The notes beneath the pieces are model-generated. The model did not search any database. It was not told where the DNA came from and saw only the letters and a program-made list of their open reading frames with translations. Both the position numbers and the translations under genes were made by a program. Below, one piece after another: positions 9,801-15,629 of a DNA stretch of 15,629 nucleotides; positions within the stretch are counted from its first letter, which is position 1, and each line of letters begins with the position of its first letter. This DNA is from Cytauxzoon felis (lineage: Eukaryota > Apicomplexa > Aconoidasida > Piroplasmida > Theileriidae), in contig JAIQCW010000135.1 in NCBI GenBank assembly GCA_020283715.1, forward strand, positions 1-15,629, given 5' to 3'.

Positions 9801-10498
9801 TTGCTACTTGGTATAAGAAGATACATCAAGATGTATTACAGGATGCTTATAATTATTTATGTGAAATTGTACCTGATGATATTCTCATTAATTATTCATT
9901 CCATCAATATAATGATTATCAAAACTTTATTATGTTCAGGAATAAATTCACTAGCAATTATGCTAGCCAGGCTATATTAAATTTAATGTTTTCTACACCA
10001 TATTCAACACCATGTAAAATATCATTGAATTTTAAATCAGGCATAGTGAAACAATTTGATTTTAGGATAAATTATTCTAGAGATTTTTTTGTTGAATATA
10101 GTAAATTACGTGTATTCAGATTGACTAGGAATATAAAAAATATGATTGGATCAGTATGTAGATTAGGTATATTACCAGCTGTTATGTACTCTTTATGCGC
10201 TTGTATACATAATTTCAAATTCGATTTACACGCTGGACTCACCGCTATATTTAACGATGAATTCATTTTTAATACCAATGAAGATGTAAATACAAGCACC
10301 GATGGCAATAAAAAAGATGTTAACCCATTAGATGAATATATTAGCAGAATATTGAATTATTGCTCATATCTACGGTCACCCAGTGATCAAGAACATTGCA
10401 ATGTACCGATCAATAACATCATCACATGTATCATCGACGCCTCTACAGATTCCGCGATGCTAGGTAAACTCAAAACCAGCTATCAACCATGGTTCTAA
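142..10498 (+). CDS. TRRAP/Tra1-like PIKK pseudokinase, 3' part of gene (six exons)
   Basis: Joining 142-834, 1380-4184, 4728-5918, 6296-6977, 7025-7226 and 7834-10498 gives one frame of 2,746 codons ending in TAA. Donors are GTTTG, GTATG or GTAAT; acceptors end TATAG. Intron phases are 0, 0, 0, 1 and 2, and all five junctions keep the frame, which is strong evidence for one gene. Identity comes from recalled similarity to human TRRAP and yeast Tra1: a FAT block around WYNGWVQCTKQLAEWD, the block VWLIWLPQLITWL, the block RVFRLTRNI, and a C-terminus ending PWF. Known role: a large non-catalytic scaffold (usually about 3,700-3,900 residues) that recruits SAGA and NuA4 acetyltransferases to transcription activators in the nucleus. 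About 1,000 N-terminal residues should lie upstream. Family assignment is firm; the function in this organism is inferred. Confidence 0.88.
835..1379 (+). other. Long intron, phase 0, carrying a TIR element
   Basis: The intron runs from donor CAG|GTTTGTTGAC to acceptor AATATAG|GAT and is 545 nt long. The element fills most of it, with AT-rich shoulders of about 26 nt on the left and 44 nt on the right. If the element were absent, the shoulders alone would make an intron of about 70 nt, near the size of the short intron at 6978-7024. Confidence 0.85.
861..1335. mobile_element. Long TIR element (copy B), inner core inverted
   Basis: The outer arms (about 861-954 and 1243-1335) are imperfect inverted repeats with blocks such as TTCCACTCGGCGTGG, ATTTCCCCTTCCAGCTC and, on the right, GGGGGAAGTAAATAGAAGAG. 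The inner core (about 955-1242) is bounded by CCACTTGAGGTCC and GGACCTCAGGTGG. It is the reverse complement of the cores at 4300-4580 and 7400-7685: TTTCCCCAGAAATTGAGGAT here corresponds to the strand-flipped ATCCTGAATTTCTGGGGAAA at 4376. No protein coding is apparent, so it is non-autonomous. No clear target-site duplication is seen. Confidence 0.82.
1380..4184 (+). CDS. TRRAP/Tra1-like gene, exon b (HEAT solenoid with disordered inserts)
   Basis: This is an uninterrupted 935-codon exon that starts D-MDDVSIRYT after TATAG and ends ...QPYFIK before the donor GTATGT at 4185. The ATG at 1383 is internal, so it need not be a start codon. Most of it is helical repeat sequence, rich in Leu, Ile, Tyr and Asn. 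Three low-complexity inserts stand out. One is an Asn/Pro segment with an 8-residue repeat (IQNNIHGP, about 2818-2906). One is a Ser/Lys/Asn-rich segment with DKKSPR and DRKSPR (about 3420-3600). One is an acidic run of Glu and Asp (about 3945-3990). Such inserts are common in AT-rich protist versions of large scaffolds and probably loop out of the solenoid. Confidence 0.78.
2818..2906 (+). repeat. Coding tandem repeat, 24-bp unit
   Basis: The 24-bp unit starting CCCCATACAAAATAAT occurs at 2828-2851 and 2852-2875, then again as a 15-bp partial copy from 2876. The array is bracketed by two copies of TGTTTTAAACCCCATAC (near 2819 and 2891). It encodes an 8-residue repeat, PIQNNIHG. The copies are identical, so the expansion is recent. 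It lies in a disordered insert of the Tra1-like protein. Confidence 0.85.
4185..4727 (+). other. Long intron, phase 0, carrying a TIR element
   Basis: This 543-nt intron has donor AAA|GTATGTTTAT and acceptor (TA)n-TAG|GAT; a dinucleotide TA run directly precedes the acceptor. Translation into the intron from exon b meets TAA within four codons, so it must be spliced for the downstream FAT domain to be made. Confidence 0.86.
4207..4693. mobile_element. Long TIR element (copy C)
   Basis: The outer arms start CTCCACTCGAGGTCCAATCC and end TCTCAAGTGGAAG. Their inner parts pair: GTCTTGCAGACAGC on the left with GCTGTCTGCAAGAC on the right, and TTTACTTCCCCTTCC with GGGGGAAATAAATAG. The inner core (about 4300-4580) is bounded by TACTTGAGGTCT and ACCTCAAGTGG. 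Its orientation is the same as in the 7268-7790 copy and opposite to that in the 861-1335 copy. It has no coding capacity beyond chance short frames. Confidence 0.83.
4728..5918 (+). CDS. TRRAP/Tra1-like gene, exon c (N-terminal FAT domain)
   Basis: This exon has 397 codons, from DEELGINMEYP after the acceptor TATATATAG to ...LDKLLQ before the donor GTTTGTTG at 5919, phase 0 at both ends. The second half matches the TRRAP FAT domain as I recall it: paired helices with QETRLAISYLQHSKWKQAQ, then VWYNGWVQCTKQLAEWDHI, then a VLQDW end that parallels the human pattern of W-x(2)-HW-x-RC-x-KELNQW. FAT helices wrap the kinase-like domain in PIKK proteins and serve as the binding platform. This exon and the next carry the clearest family signal upstream of the pseudokinase. 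Confidence 0.87.
5919..6295 (+). other. Intron, phase 0, carrying a short TIR element
   Basis: This 377-nt intron has donor CAG|GTTTGTTGAA, very like the donor at 835, and acceptor GATATATAG|GAT. The AT-rich shoulders are 29 nt and 31 nt. Reading through from exon c gives VC-stop, so splicing is required to reach the next FAT segment. Confidence 0.86.
5948..6264. mobile_element. Short palindromic TIR element (copy D)
   Basis: The ends are TCCACCCGAGGTCC and GGACCTCGGGTGGA, a perfect 14-nt inverted repeat. Inside, 5971-6048 and 6154-6231 are 78-nt arms that pair with only two mismatches by eye. They enclose an AT-rich loop of 105 nt (6049-6153) that differs from the core of the long copies. 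The near-perfect arms imply a recent insertion or arm-to-arm correction. It has the form of a MITE: no coding sequence, and strong fold-back potential in DNA or RNA. Confidence 0.88.
6296..6977 (+). CDS. TRRAP/Tra1-like gene, exon d (FAT domain, middle)
   Basis: The exon is 682 nt, starting DGRKNVLDSWLRLPELL after the acceptor TATATAG and ending one base into a codon before the donor GTATGT at 6978. It contains KWRSRLPRKSDQPNVW and ELLSWRSLVF, matching the TRRAP FAT segment with the pattern TWRNRLP...SDDLSHW...WR. A helical stretch with VARKSHQLPLMSSVLL fits the family's ARKQGL...AL pattern. Reading past 6977 gives only an artefactual extension ending at the TAG that is the acceptor of the 47-nt intron. 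Confidence 0.86.
6978..7024 (+). other. Short 47-nt spliceosomal intron, no repeat element
   Basis: It begins GTATGTTTGAT and ends TTTTATATATAG. Its removal joins G + AT to make Asp and restores the frame, giving DLDVTYKYILEALKLQ. That sequence continues the FAT-domain match, including KAWITWAKF, which parallels KAW-x-x-WGDYLE in TRRAP. The length is 2 mod 3, so it must be removed. It probably shows the ancestral size of introns in this gene, before repeat insertion. Confidence 0.88.
7025..7226 (+). CDS. TRRAP/Tra1-like gene, exon e (FAT domain, short exon)
   Basis: This 202-nt exon has no start codon of its own and is visible only after splicing. It encodes about 67 residues including SKAWITWAKF and YYESAIMGYLVAISIR, which match the TRRAP segments KAWALWGDYLE and the helix ending AI-x-CYL-x-A. 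It ends two bases into a codon; the first base of exon f completes an Arg codon (AG|G). The last part is clearly A/C-rich (about 24 C in the last 100 nt), so the composition drift continues across the 47-nt intron. Confidence 0.86.
7227..7833 (+). other. Long intron, phase 2, carrying a TIR element
   Basis: This 607-nt intron has donor ATCAG|GTAATATAAT and acceptor ATTATATAG|GCC. The shoulders are about 41 nt and 43 nt. It splits an Arg codon (AG|G) and joins the FAT segments YLVAISIR and PDLHWLLIKR, which are contiguous in the TRRAP family pattern. Confidence 0.85.
7268..7790. mobile_element. Long TIR element (copy E)
   Basis: The outer arms begin TCCACTCGAGGTTACATC and end GGACCTCAGGTGGA. 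They carry the shared blocks CCACTCGCCGTGGTGGCCTC on the left and GCCACCACGGCGAGTGG on the right, plus TTTACTTCCCCTTCCAGCTC paired with GGGGGAAGTAAATAG. The inner core (about 7400-7685) is bounded by CACTTGAGGTTTCC and ACCTCAAGTGG and matches the core of copy C in the same direction. No transposase is encoded. Confidence 0.83.
7834..10498 (+). CDS. TRRAP/Tra1-like gene, exon f (end of FAT, pseudokinase and FATC)
   Basis: The last exon starts RPDLHWLLIKRVLVLL and ends ...SYQPWF-stop. Early on, IPISVWLIWLPQLITWL and RCPQQVFYFIRCEYL match the TRRAP end-of-FAT block (W-x-WIPQLL...YPQAVYF-x-IR). The kinase-like domain runs from about 8650. It includes NHIYSLHPL, ETRRRNIILPITNIIPLDP, YQNFIMFRNKFTSNYASQA, RVFRLTRNI and a helix with FKFDLHAGL. 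The D-R-H-x-x-N and DFG motifs of active PIKKs are not seen, as in all TRRAP/Tra1 proteins. Between 8990 and 9570 an Asn/Ser-rich disordered insert leads into an exonized repeat element. A final segment ending PWF corresponds to FATC. Confidence 0.88.
9280..9562. mobile_element. Exonized TIR element (copy F) read in frame inside exon f
   Basis: It starts TCCACCCGAGGTTACAGCC and ends TAACCTCAGGTGGA. The left part resembles copy D (CCACTCGCCGTGGAGGCCTC, then CACTCCCGGAGATCGTGG). The right part resembles copies C and E (GCTGATCTCAGGGAAGCGAA, AAATAGAAGAGCTGTCTG). It has none of the AT-rich GT...TATAG shoulders found around the intronic copies. The Tra1 frame runs straight through it as about 94 residues rich in Gly, Glu, Ser, Thr and Arg. 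It lies in a disordered part of the pseudokinase domain between otherwise conserved blocks. Confidence 0.82.
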
Positions 10499-10910
10499 TG
10501 ATGAGATTTGTATTAATATTTCTCACCAAATTCAACCCTAGGTCATTTACAAGTGACGAAGACACTTTATAAACATTGAATGCAATTATAATCATCATAA
10601 TTTATATCTAATACCATTTACAACTGAAGTATAGGTTTATATTAATTTTATGAATTATAATTATTTATATATATCTACATATATCTTATATAGGTAGTAT
10701 ACTTCAATTCATGTTACTAGTTATATAGTATATATATTATAATAATTATTTATATAAATACATATATACCTTCATACAACTATATATCATCCTTCAATTG
10801 TATTGATATAAGAGTATATGTTATATTAAATGAGAAATCATCAAAAGATGTTAATATTATGCGGTTAACACCCCATTATTATGGGGTATGTGGTGATATA
10901 GTGCTTTCAG
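10499..10910. promoter_or_regulatory. AT-rich intergenic region between the Tra1-like gene and the Cys-rich genes
   Basis: This is about 410 nt of very AT-rich sequence with no family TIR element. It should hold the 3' end signals of the Tra1-like gene and the promoter, and perhaps a first exon, of the next gene. A 9-bp inverted repeat TGAAGTATA (10625) and TATACTTCA (10698) and two loosely similar AATTATTTATATA stretches (near 10658 and 10745) are present. Short ATG frames (at 10501, 10830 and 10859) all close within about 20 codons. I cannot assign a promoter motif. Confidence 0.4.
10870..10887. other. Small perfect stem-loop upstream of the Cys-rich gene
   Basis: ACCCCAT (10870-10876) and ATGGGGT (10881-10887) pair perfectly around a TATT loop. 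It is one of the few GC-containing patches in the AT-rich spacer and overlaps a possible donor, GGG|GTATGTGG at 10886. It could be a regulatory hairpin, part of a small 5' exon, or chance. Confidence 0.4.
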
Positions 10911-11745
10911 ATGTTATGTCTATTGTAATCTGAATTGCAAGGAAGGTTGTACTTCTACTGATGGTGGTACATGTCCATGTTGTAAGACCGCTGAGAATTG
11001 TAATTGTTCATGTTGTTCCACAGAAAGTTCCACTACTGAGTGTAAATGTGGGCTCTGTTGCTTTCGTTCCCAATTATATTTTTGTTCCAAATGTGCAAAA
11101 AATAATCAGTCTAGTACTCAATCCAATGGTAGTCTGGATGTTAATTGTGCTATATCATGTGCCTGTAATAATACTGCTACTTCCAATGGTACAGCATGTA
11201 ATGCTCAGGGATCTTCTAATGGTAATGGTACTAGTGCTCTAACTTATGGATGTTGTAATGGATGTAGGATTGGATGTGGTTTGCAGAGATTGAATGAAAA
11301 TATTGATAAATTGAATACTAATTTATGTAAAGTCAAGTGTAATGTATATAATATGAATGTAGGACTTGGTAATATATGTAAAGAATTGTGCGATATTTTA
11401 GGGACTCTTAATAAAATTCATAAGAAGTTGTGTAATTTTGAGAAAGTTATTAAGTGTAGGACGAATAGAGTTAATTGTATGAAGTGTTGTTTTAAAAATA
11501 AGTATAATGAGTTGTGTACGAGGATTTCTGCAATAGCCGGTAACAAGCAGGATGATGAGGTTAAAAACTTGGTTTGTTCGTTCTTTAACAAACCCGCAGC
11601 GAATGACTCCACAAATAATTGTGATTTAACTAATAGAATATTTAAGAATTCTTCATTTATTGAGTGTAATAGATCTTATTTTATTTTAAATGATTGTAAT
11701 CTTGATACTATCTGTTCGCATTTGAATGAAATATCTACATATTAG
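10911..11745 (+). CDS. Cysteine-rich family protein 1, N-terminal segment (start unresolved)
   Basis: The frame is open from 10897 to the TAG at 11743 and encodes about 277 residues from the first Cys codon at 10912. It has an N-terminal Cys-dense part (CPCCKTAENCNCSCC, CKCGLCC) followed by Asn/Ser/Thr linkers. A helical part with spaced Cys then follows (RLNENIDKLNTNLCKVKC, MKCCFKNKYNELC). There is no ATG after the in-frame TGA at 10894, so a 5' exon is likely; TTTCAG at 10905-10910 is a plausible acceptor, but I found no matching donor in phase. The family is not recognised. Alternating helical and Cys-cluster domains suggest a secreted or surface protein with many disulphides. It probably continues into the next frame. 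Confidence 0.6.
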
Positions 11746-13259
11746 ATTCTCAATTCCTATTCTTCCTGGATTCTATTATAGAGAACCTATCCAATGTAAT
11801 ACAATTTGTAAGTTATGTTGCGAATGATGAATTTAGTGATGTGAAGAAGTTTGATTATGGGAAGGCAAAGAGTGAGATAGAAGAGAAGAAGTTTGAGAAG
11901 GATAAACCAGGTTGCTGTTGTTGTTGTACTTCTAAGGATAAAGATAAGTGTTGTTGTAAAAACGCTGATGGAAAATGCACTTGTACAGGTAACGGACAAT
12001 GTTGTAAGGATGGTAATTGCTGCTGTAAAGACACGTGTTGTATCAATGGTATAAGTACTGAGAATGGGGATGGTGAAATAAATTTGTGTGAATGTTGTTG
12101 TAAGCATAAGAATGGTCAATGCACAGCTAATTGCACACCTGTTGCAAATGAATGTTATTGCTGCTGTTTATGTGAAGACGCTACATGCACATGTACTCAA
12201 GATGCTTCTGCTTCTACTCCTTCTAATTTAACTAGATGTTGTTGCAATAAATGTGGATCCGGAAATGGAACTGGATGTTGTTCTAGTTGTAAAGATTGTC
12301 AATGTTGCAAGGATAATATCAAACTCTGTGGTTGTTGTCAATGTATCAAAGAGGATAATATAATATCATGTTGTGATTTGCCGGATAATGGTACAGCATG
12401 TGAAAAAGATAATTGTTGTTGTAGTAAGAACTGTGGATGCGGTTCATTTAGTGATGATTCCAATGGTTCCAATTGCAATGGTTTAACTGGTACTGCTACT
12501 GATGGTTGTGGAAACAATACAGGACAATATTGTTGTGATAAAGACGCTAAATGCAAATTAGACATATGTAAGATAAATTGTTGTATGAGGAATTTAACGA
12601 AGACTGAAACCAATGGAAGTAATGGTTGTTTATCGGATATAATTTCGGATATGAAGAATTTCAGTGAGTATTTGGGGAAGGTTAAGAATTGTAATGGTAA
12701 TGGTGGTACGTGTCAATGTACTTGTCCTGAAAACTCAAAATGTTGCTGTAAGGCTCTAGATAAGGAGAAATGTTGTGATATGTATTGTAAAGTTTTGAAA
12801 ATGTATAAGGAAATATTTACTTGTACTGAGGAGAAGAAGAATGGTCACAATGGAAAGGTTAGTATATGCCAGGGCACGGATAAATGCATATTCTGTATTT
12901 TGTGTTGTTTAAAAAATAATGCGACTAAAATTCAGGATAATTATAAGGAATGTAAAGATGCTACATGTTGTAATATTACGGAGTGTAATAATACTAGTGG
13001 TACTAATGGATGTCAGACAACCAGTGATACTTCTACATGTCCAACAAATGGATGTACTCCAACTAATAGTAGTTGTGCTACTCCAGAAGGAACAACACAA
13101 ACAGAATGCAAATGCGAACAAATATGTACCGACGCAAAATGTTGCAAAGGCGATTCTTCATGCTCTATATGTAATATTTCTCCATCTTCTATTTCTACTT
13201 GTATTAAAAAATTATATAAATTACATCATGCAACATTTCACTTTTATATAATCCTATAG
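11730..13259 (+). CDS. Cysteine-rich family protein 1, C-terminal segment (shifted frame)
   Basis: The frame opens after the TGA at 11727, overlaps the end of the preceding frame by 16 nt, and runs to the TAG at 13257, about 509 codons. It reads ILDSQFLFFLDSIIENLSNVI, then a helical linker, then a very Cys-dense module with runs of up to five Cys (GCCCCCTSKDK, CCCKDTCC, CYCCCLCED, CCQCIKEDNIISCCDL). Many Asn-Gly-Thr and Asn-Gly-Ser sequons occur. It aligns along its length with the gene starting at 13396. The final residues (KLYKLHHATFHFYIIL) may be intron read-through, because GT at 13201 and TATAG at 13255-13259 would bound a 59-nt intron. No transmembrane segment is evident. Function unknown; surface antigen-like by composition. 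Confidence 0.65.
   Translation, partial: NIYILDSQFLFFLDSIIENLSNVIQFVSYVANDEFSDVKKFDYGKAKSEIEEKKFEKDKPGCCCCCTSKDKDKCCCKNADGKCTCTGNGQCCKDGNCCCKDTCCINGISTENGDGEINLCECCCKHKNGQCTANCTPVANECYCCCLCEDATCTCTQDASASTPSNLTRCCCNKCGSGNGTGCCSSCKDCQCCKDNIKLCGCCQCIKEDNIISCCDLPDNGTACEKDNCCCSKNCGCGSFSDDSNGSNCNGLTGTATDGCGNNTGQYCCDKDAKCKLDICKINCCMRNLTKTETNGSNGCLSDIISDMKNFSEYLGKVKNCNGNGGTCQCTCPENSKCCCKALDKEKCCDMYCKVLKMYKEIFTCTEEKKNGHNGKVSICQGTDKCIFCILCCLKNNATKIQDNYKECKDATCCNITECNNTSGTNGCQTTSDTSTCPTNGCTPTNSSCATPEGTTQTECKCEQICTDAKCCKGDSSCSICNISPSSISTCIKKLYKLHHATFHFYIIL
11788..11824 (+). repeat. Identical 37-nt block shared by the two Cys-rich genes (copy 1)
   Basis: The 37 nt here are identical to 14552-14588 and encode SNVIQFVSYVA in both genes. 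Similarity continues downstream through the Cys modules. Upstream of 11788 the two genes do not align visibly. The block therefore marks the left edge of the shared segment. Confidence 0.85.
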
Positions 13260-13395
13260 ATTTCATGTACAACTCCACATACACTCAACCATGTCATCAT
13301 CCAATATTCATAATAGACATGACTAAATTCTATTTAATTCTACATTAATAATTGTAATAATTTCCAATATTTACTTCTAACATAATGTATAGTAA
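13260..13395. other. Short spacer between the two Cys-rich paralogues
   Basis: This stretch is AT-rich with no family TIR element. If the putative intron 13201-13259 is real, about 90 nt here would be a last exon of gene 1, reading YFMYNSTYTQPCHHPIFI and stopping at a TAA near 13349. Otherwise it is spacer and the 5' region of gene 2. Confidence 0.35.
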
Positions 13396-15629
13396 AATTA
13401 CTCTAATGTGTTAATAAATCCCTCTACATTCTATACACACATATTCCTGCTACTCTGTTTCTATGATAATAATGAGGATAGTTGTCAACCTAAGGGACCT
13501 ACAGTCACAACTGAATATAAATCTACTCTAATATGGTTATTATGTGATTTCTGTAAGGATTGTGAGACAGTGAAGAAGAACATTGAGAAGGGTGAGAAGG
13601 GAATATCATGTTGTCCGGGGGAGGAGGAAAAGAAGGAGGAGAAGGAGGCTAAGACTACAGCAAATGCATGTACTGCGAGTTCAACGGATGGTAAAGCAAC
13701 TTCATGTGAGGATACTTCTCAGGCTACATGTACTGCAGTTGCAAGCACTCCTTCATGTGCTACTCCTACAACTCCTACTCCAGTATCAACTGAACCAAGT
13801 ACTAATGGATCAACTGATTGTAAACTTGGACAATTGAAGACAAAATTAGATAAAGCAACATGTGATGTACTTACAAAAATGAAGAATGAGATAACAAATG
13901 GAACTAATGATTGTCCATGTACTAATAAGGATAAGATTCAGAACTTCGTTGAGAAGTCAATGGATAATTGTAAAAAGGAGGCAAAGGAATTAATTGATAA
14001 TGTTAATGCACAAGTGATAGATACAAGATCATATGAAGAGATGGAACCATATATAAAAGAATTTAGCCTTAAACTCTTATGTCTATTGTTATACAAACGT
14101 TTAGTTGAGGAATTAATCCTATTACACAACTTCCTTGAATCTATTATAAATAATTTATCAAATTGTTGTGATGAAATTAAATCATGTACGTGTGGAAGTT
14201 CTGATAATAATTGTTCTAAGGATGGAAAATGTTTATGTACTATATTCTGTAAACTCTGTTGCCTATCCATTACATTGCATGATAGATATTGTAAGATTAT
14301 TAATTATATGAAAGGAGAATCTGATGAAGATTTATATAAAGTTATACCTTCATTATCTCTAACTAGATCCATTGTTTTATTAACGAAGTATTGTAAAGAG
14401 TATATATGTAAAATAGATGAGGAAAGTAATTGTGCGACACAACCTGGAGCTGCAAATGGAAAGTGTCCGTGTCATAAATACAGTAGTAAATTGGATGAGA
14501 TATTAACATCATTATGTAAGGCAATGGATGATGATACATCAGATGATGTATTATCCAATGTAATACAATTTGTAAGTTATGTTGCGAAGGATGAATTTAG
14601 TGAGGTGGAGAAGTTTACATATGATAAGAATAAGATAGATAAGGAGTTTGATAAAGCTAAGTTGGGTTGTTGCTGTTGTCGTACTAAAAATAATAATAAG
14701 AAGTGTTGTTGTGGAAAAGATAGTGAAACATGTACTTGTGCAGAGAATGGAAAATGCTGTCAGGATGATAAATGTTGTTGTAAAGACACGTGTTGTTGTA
14801 TCAAGGGTGTGGATGCTGAGAAACAGGAAGTTGAAATAAATTTATGTGACTGCTGTTGTAAGCATGAGAAAGGTAAATGCACAGGTAAATGCGAATGTAC
14901 ACAGGTTGTAGATAAGAAATGTTACTGCTGCTGTTTGTGTGAAGATAACTGTAGCCCATGTCATCAAAATGCTTCTACTACTTTGGATGATTTGAAAAGA
15001 TGTTGTTGCAATGATTGTGGAGCTAAGAGTGGATGTTGTCAAGAGTGTCAATGCAATAAGAATATCACGATCTGTAAATGTTGTCAATGTATCAAAGAGG
15101 ATAGAATAATATCTTGTTGTGATTTGGAGGAAAAGACTAATGGTACATGCGGAGAAGATAAATGTTGTTGTTGTAAAGAAGGTTGTAAATGTAATGATTT
15201 TAAAAATGGTTGCAATGATTTAGATAGTAGTTCTCAGACTACTTGTGGAAACAATTTAGGAAAATATTGTTGTGATGAAAGTAAGGCATGTCAATTAGAC
15301 ATGTGCAAGATTAGTTGTTGTATGAGGAATTTAACGAAGAAGACTGGATCCAACGGAAATAATGTTTGTCTAATGACGATAGTTTCGGATATGAAGAGTT
15401 TCAGTGGGTATTTGAAGAGGATTAAGGAATGTACTGGTAACGGTACGTGTACGTGTAAATGCACTGAAGATAATGAATGTTGTTGTAAGACTCTAGATGA
15501 AAAGGGGAAATGTTGTTATATGTATTGTAGGGTCCTACAGATGTATAAGGAAATATTTACAAATGATACTTCTGGTGGTGGGAATGGGAGTAATCATACT
15601 GGTAAGGAAAGTATATGCCAGAATGGCAC
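13396..15629 (+). CDS. Cysteine-rich family protein 2, open at window edge (start unresolved)
   Basis: The frame is open from after the TAA at 13393 to the last base, 744 full codons, with no in-frame ATG near its beginning. A 5' exon or a start by splicing near 13441-13480 is therefore likely; IFLLLCF at about 13441-13461 could be the end of a signal peptide or intronic. Order: a Lys/Glu-rich and Thr/Pro/Ala-rich linker (to about 13820), a helical region with spaced Cys (13825-14640), and from 14660 a Cys-dense module (GCCCCRTKNN, KCCCKDTCCC, CYCCCLCED, CCQCIKEDRIISCCDL). The latter is plainly paralogous to gene 1 from VIQFVSYVA onward. By alignment to gene 1, roughly 130 residues remain beyond the window. 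Probable member of a tandem surface-protein family; VESA1-like only in style. Confidence 0.68.
14552..14588 (+). repeat. Identical 37-nt block shared by the two Cys-rich genes (copy 2)
   Basis: This is the counterpart of 11788-11824. Here it lies inside one continuous frame (SDDVLSNVIQFVSYVAKDEF), whereas in gene 1 it lies about 40 nt after a frame change. The intact frame here is the better guide to the ancestral arrangement. Confidence 0.85.

Noticed and set aside
7841..10498. Active PI3K-like kinase such as TOR or ATM
   Set aside because: The conserved blocks fit TRRAP/Tra1 and the catalytic motifs are absent.
10501..10560. Short frame starting MRFVLIFLT just after the Tra1-like stop
   Set aside because: It is hydrophobic like a signal peptide but closes after about 20 codons, and no in-phase donor joins it convincingly to the Cys-rich frame.
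11787..12613. Several minus-strand open frames opposite the Cys-rich genes
   Set aside because: They are shadows of the TGT/TGC-rich codons on the plus strand (giving Gln/Thr/Leu-rich nonsense) and have no independent support.

Overview
The window comes from an AT-rich, intron-bearing eukaryote with GT-AG introns, the standard stop codons and Asn-rich low-complexity runs. Exons are very AT-rich; the repeat elements are about half G+C. Together with a tandem family of extremely cysteine-rich proteins, this suggests a unicellular parasite. My best guess is an apicomplexan, possibly piroplasm-like. That is inference from style only, and nothing here fixes the species.

Positions 1-10498 hold the 3' part of one large plus-strand gene that I identify as the TRRAP/Tra1 pseudokinase, the scaffold of SAGA/NuA4-type histone acetyltransferase complexes. 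Six exons can be joined in one frame: 142-834, 1380-4184, 4728-5918, 6296-6977, 7025-7226 and 7834-10498. They encode about 2,745 residues and run from HEAT-type helical repeats through the FAT domain and a kinase-like domain to a FATC-like end (...YQPWF). The 5' end lies left of the window.

Each long intron (before 142, 835-1379, 4185-4727, 5919-6295, 7227-7833) contains a GC-richer element with terminal inverted repeats. The only intron without one is a 47-nt intron (6978-7024). A sixth element (9280-9562) lies inside the last exon, where it is read in frame as about 94 amino acids. The elements form one family of nested, palindromic, MITE- or introner-like units, and the inner core occurs in both orientations.

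Base composition forms a sawtooth. The coding strand is G/T-rich just after each element and drifts to A/C-rich just before the next. The reset occurs at every element, including the exonic one, but not at the short intron.

Positions 10499-10910 are an AT-rich intergenic stretch. Positions 10911-15629 hold two tandem paralogues encoding proteins with helical segments followed by very dense Cys clusters (CCC, CCCC, CxCC). The first is split between two overlapping frames (10911-11745 and 11730-13259). The second is open from 13396 to the window edge. They look like a multigene family of secreted or surface proteins, recalling in style (not in recognised motifs) the piroplasm variant antigens. 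No rRNA, tRNA or CRISPR was seen.
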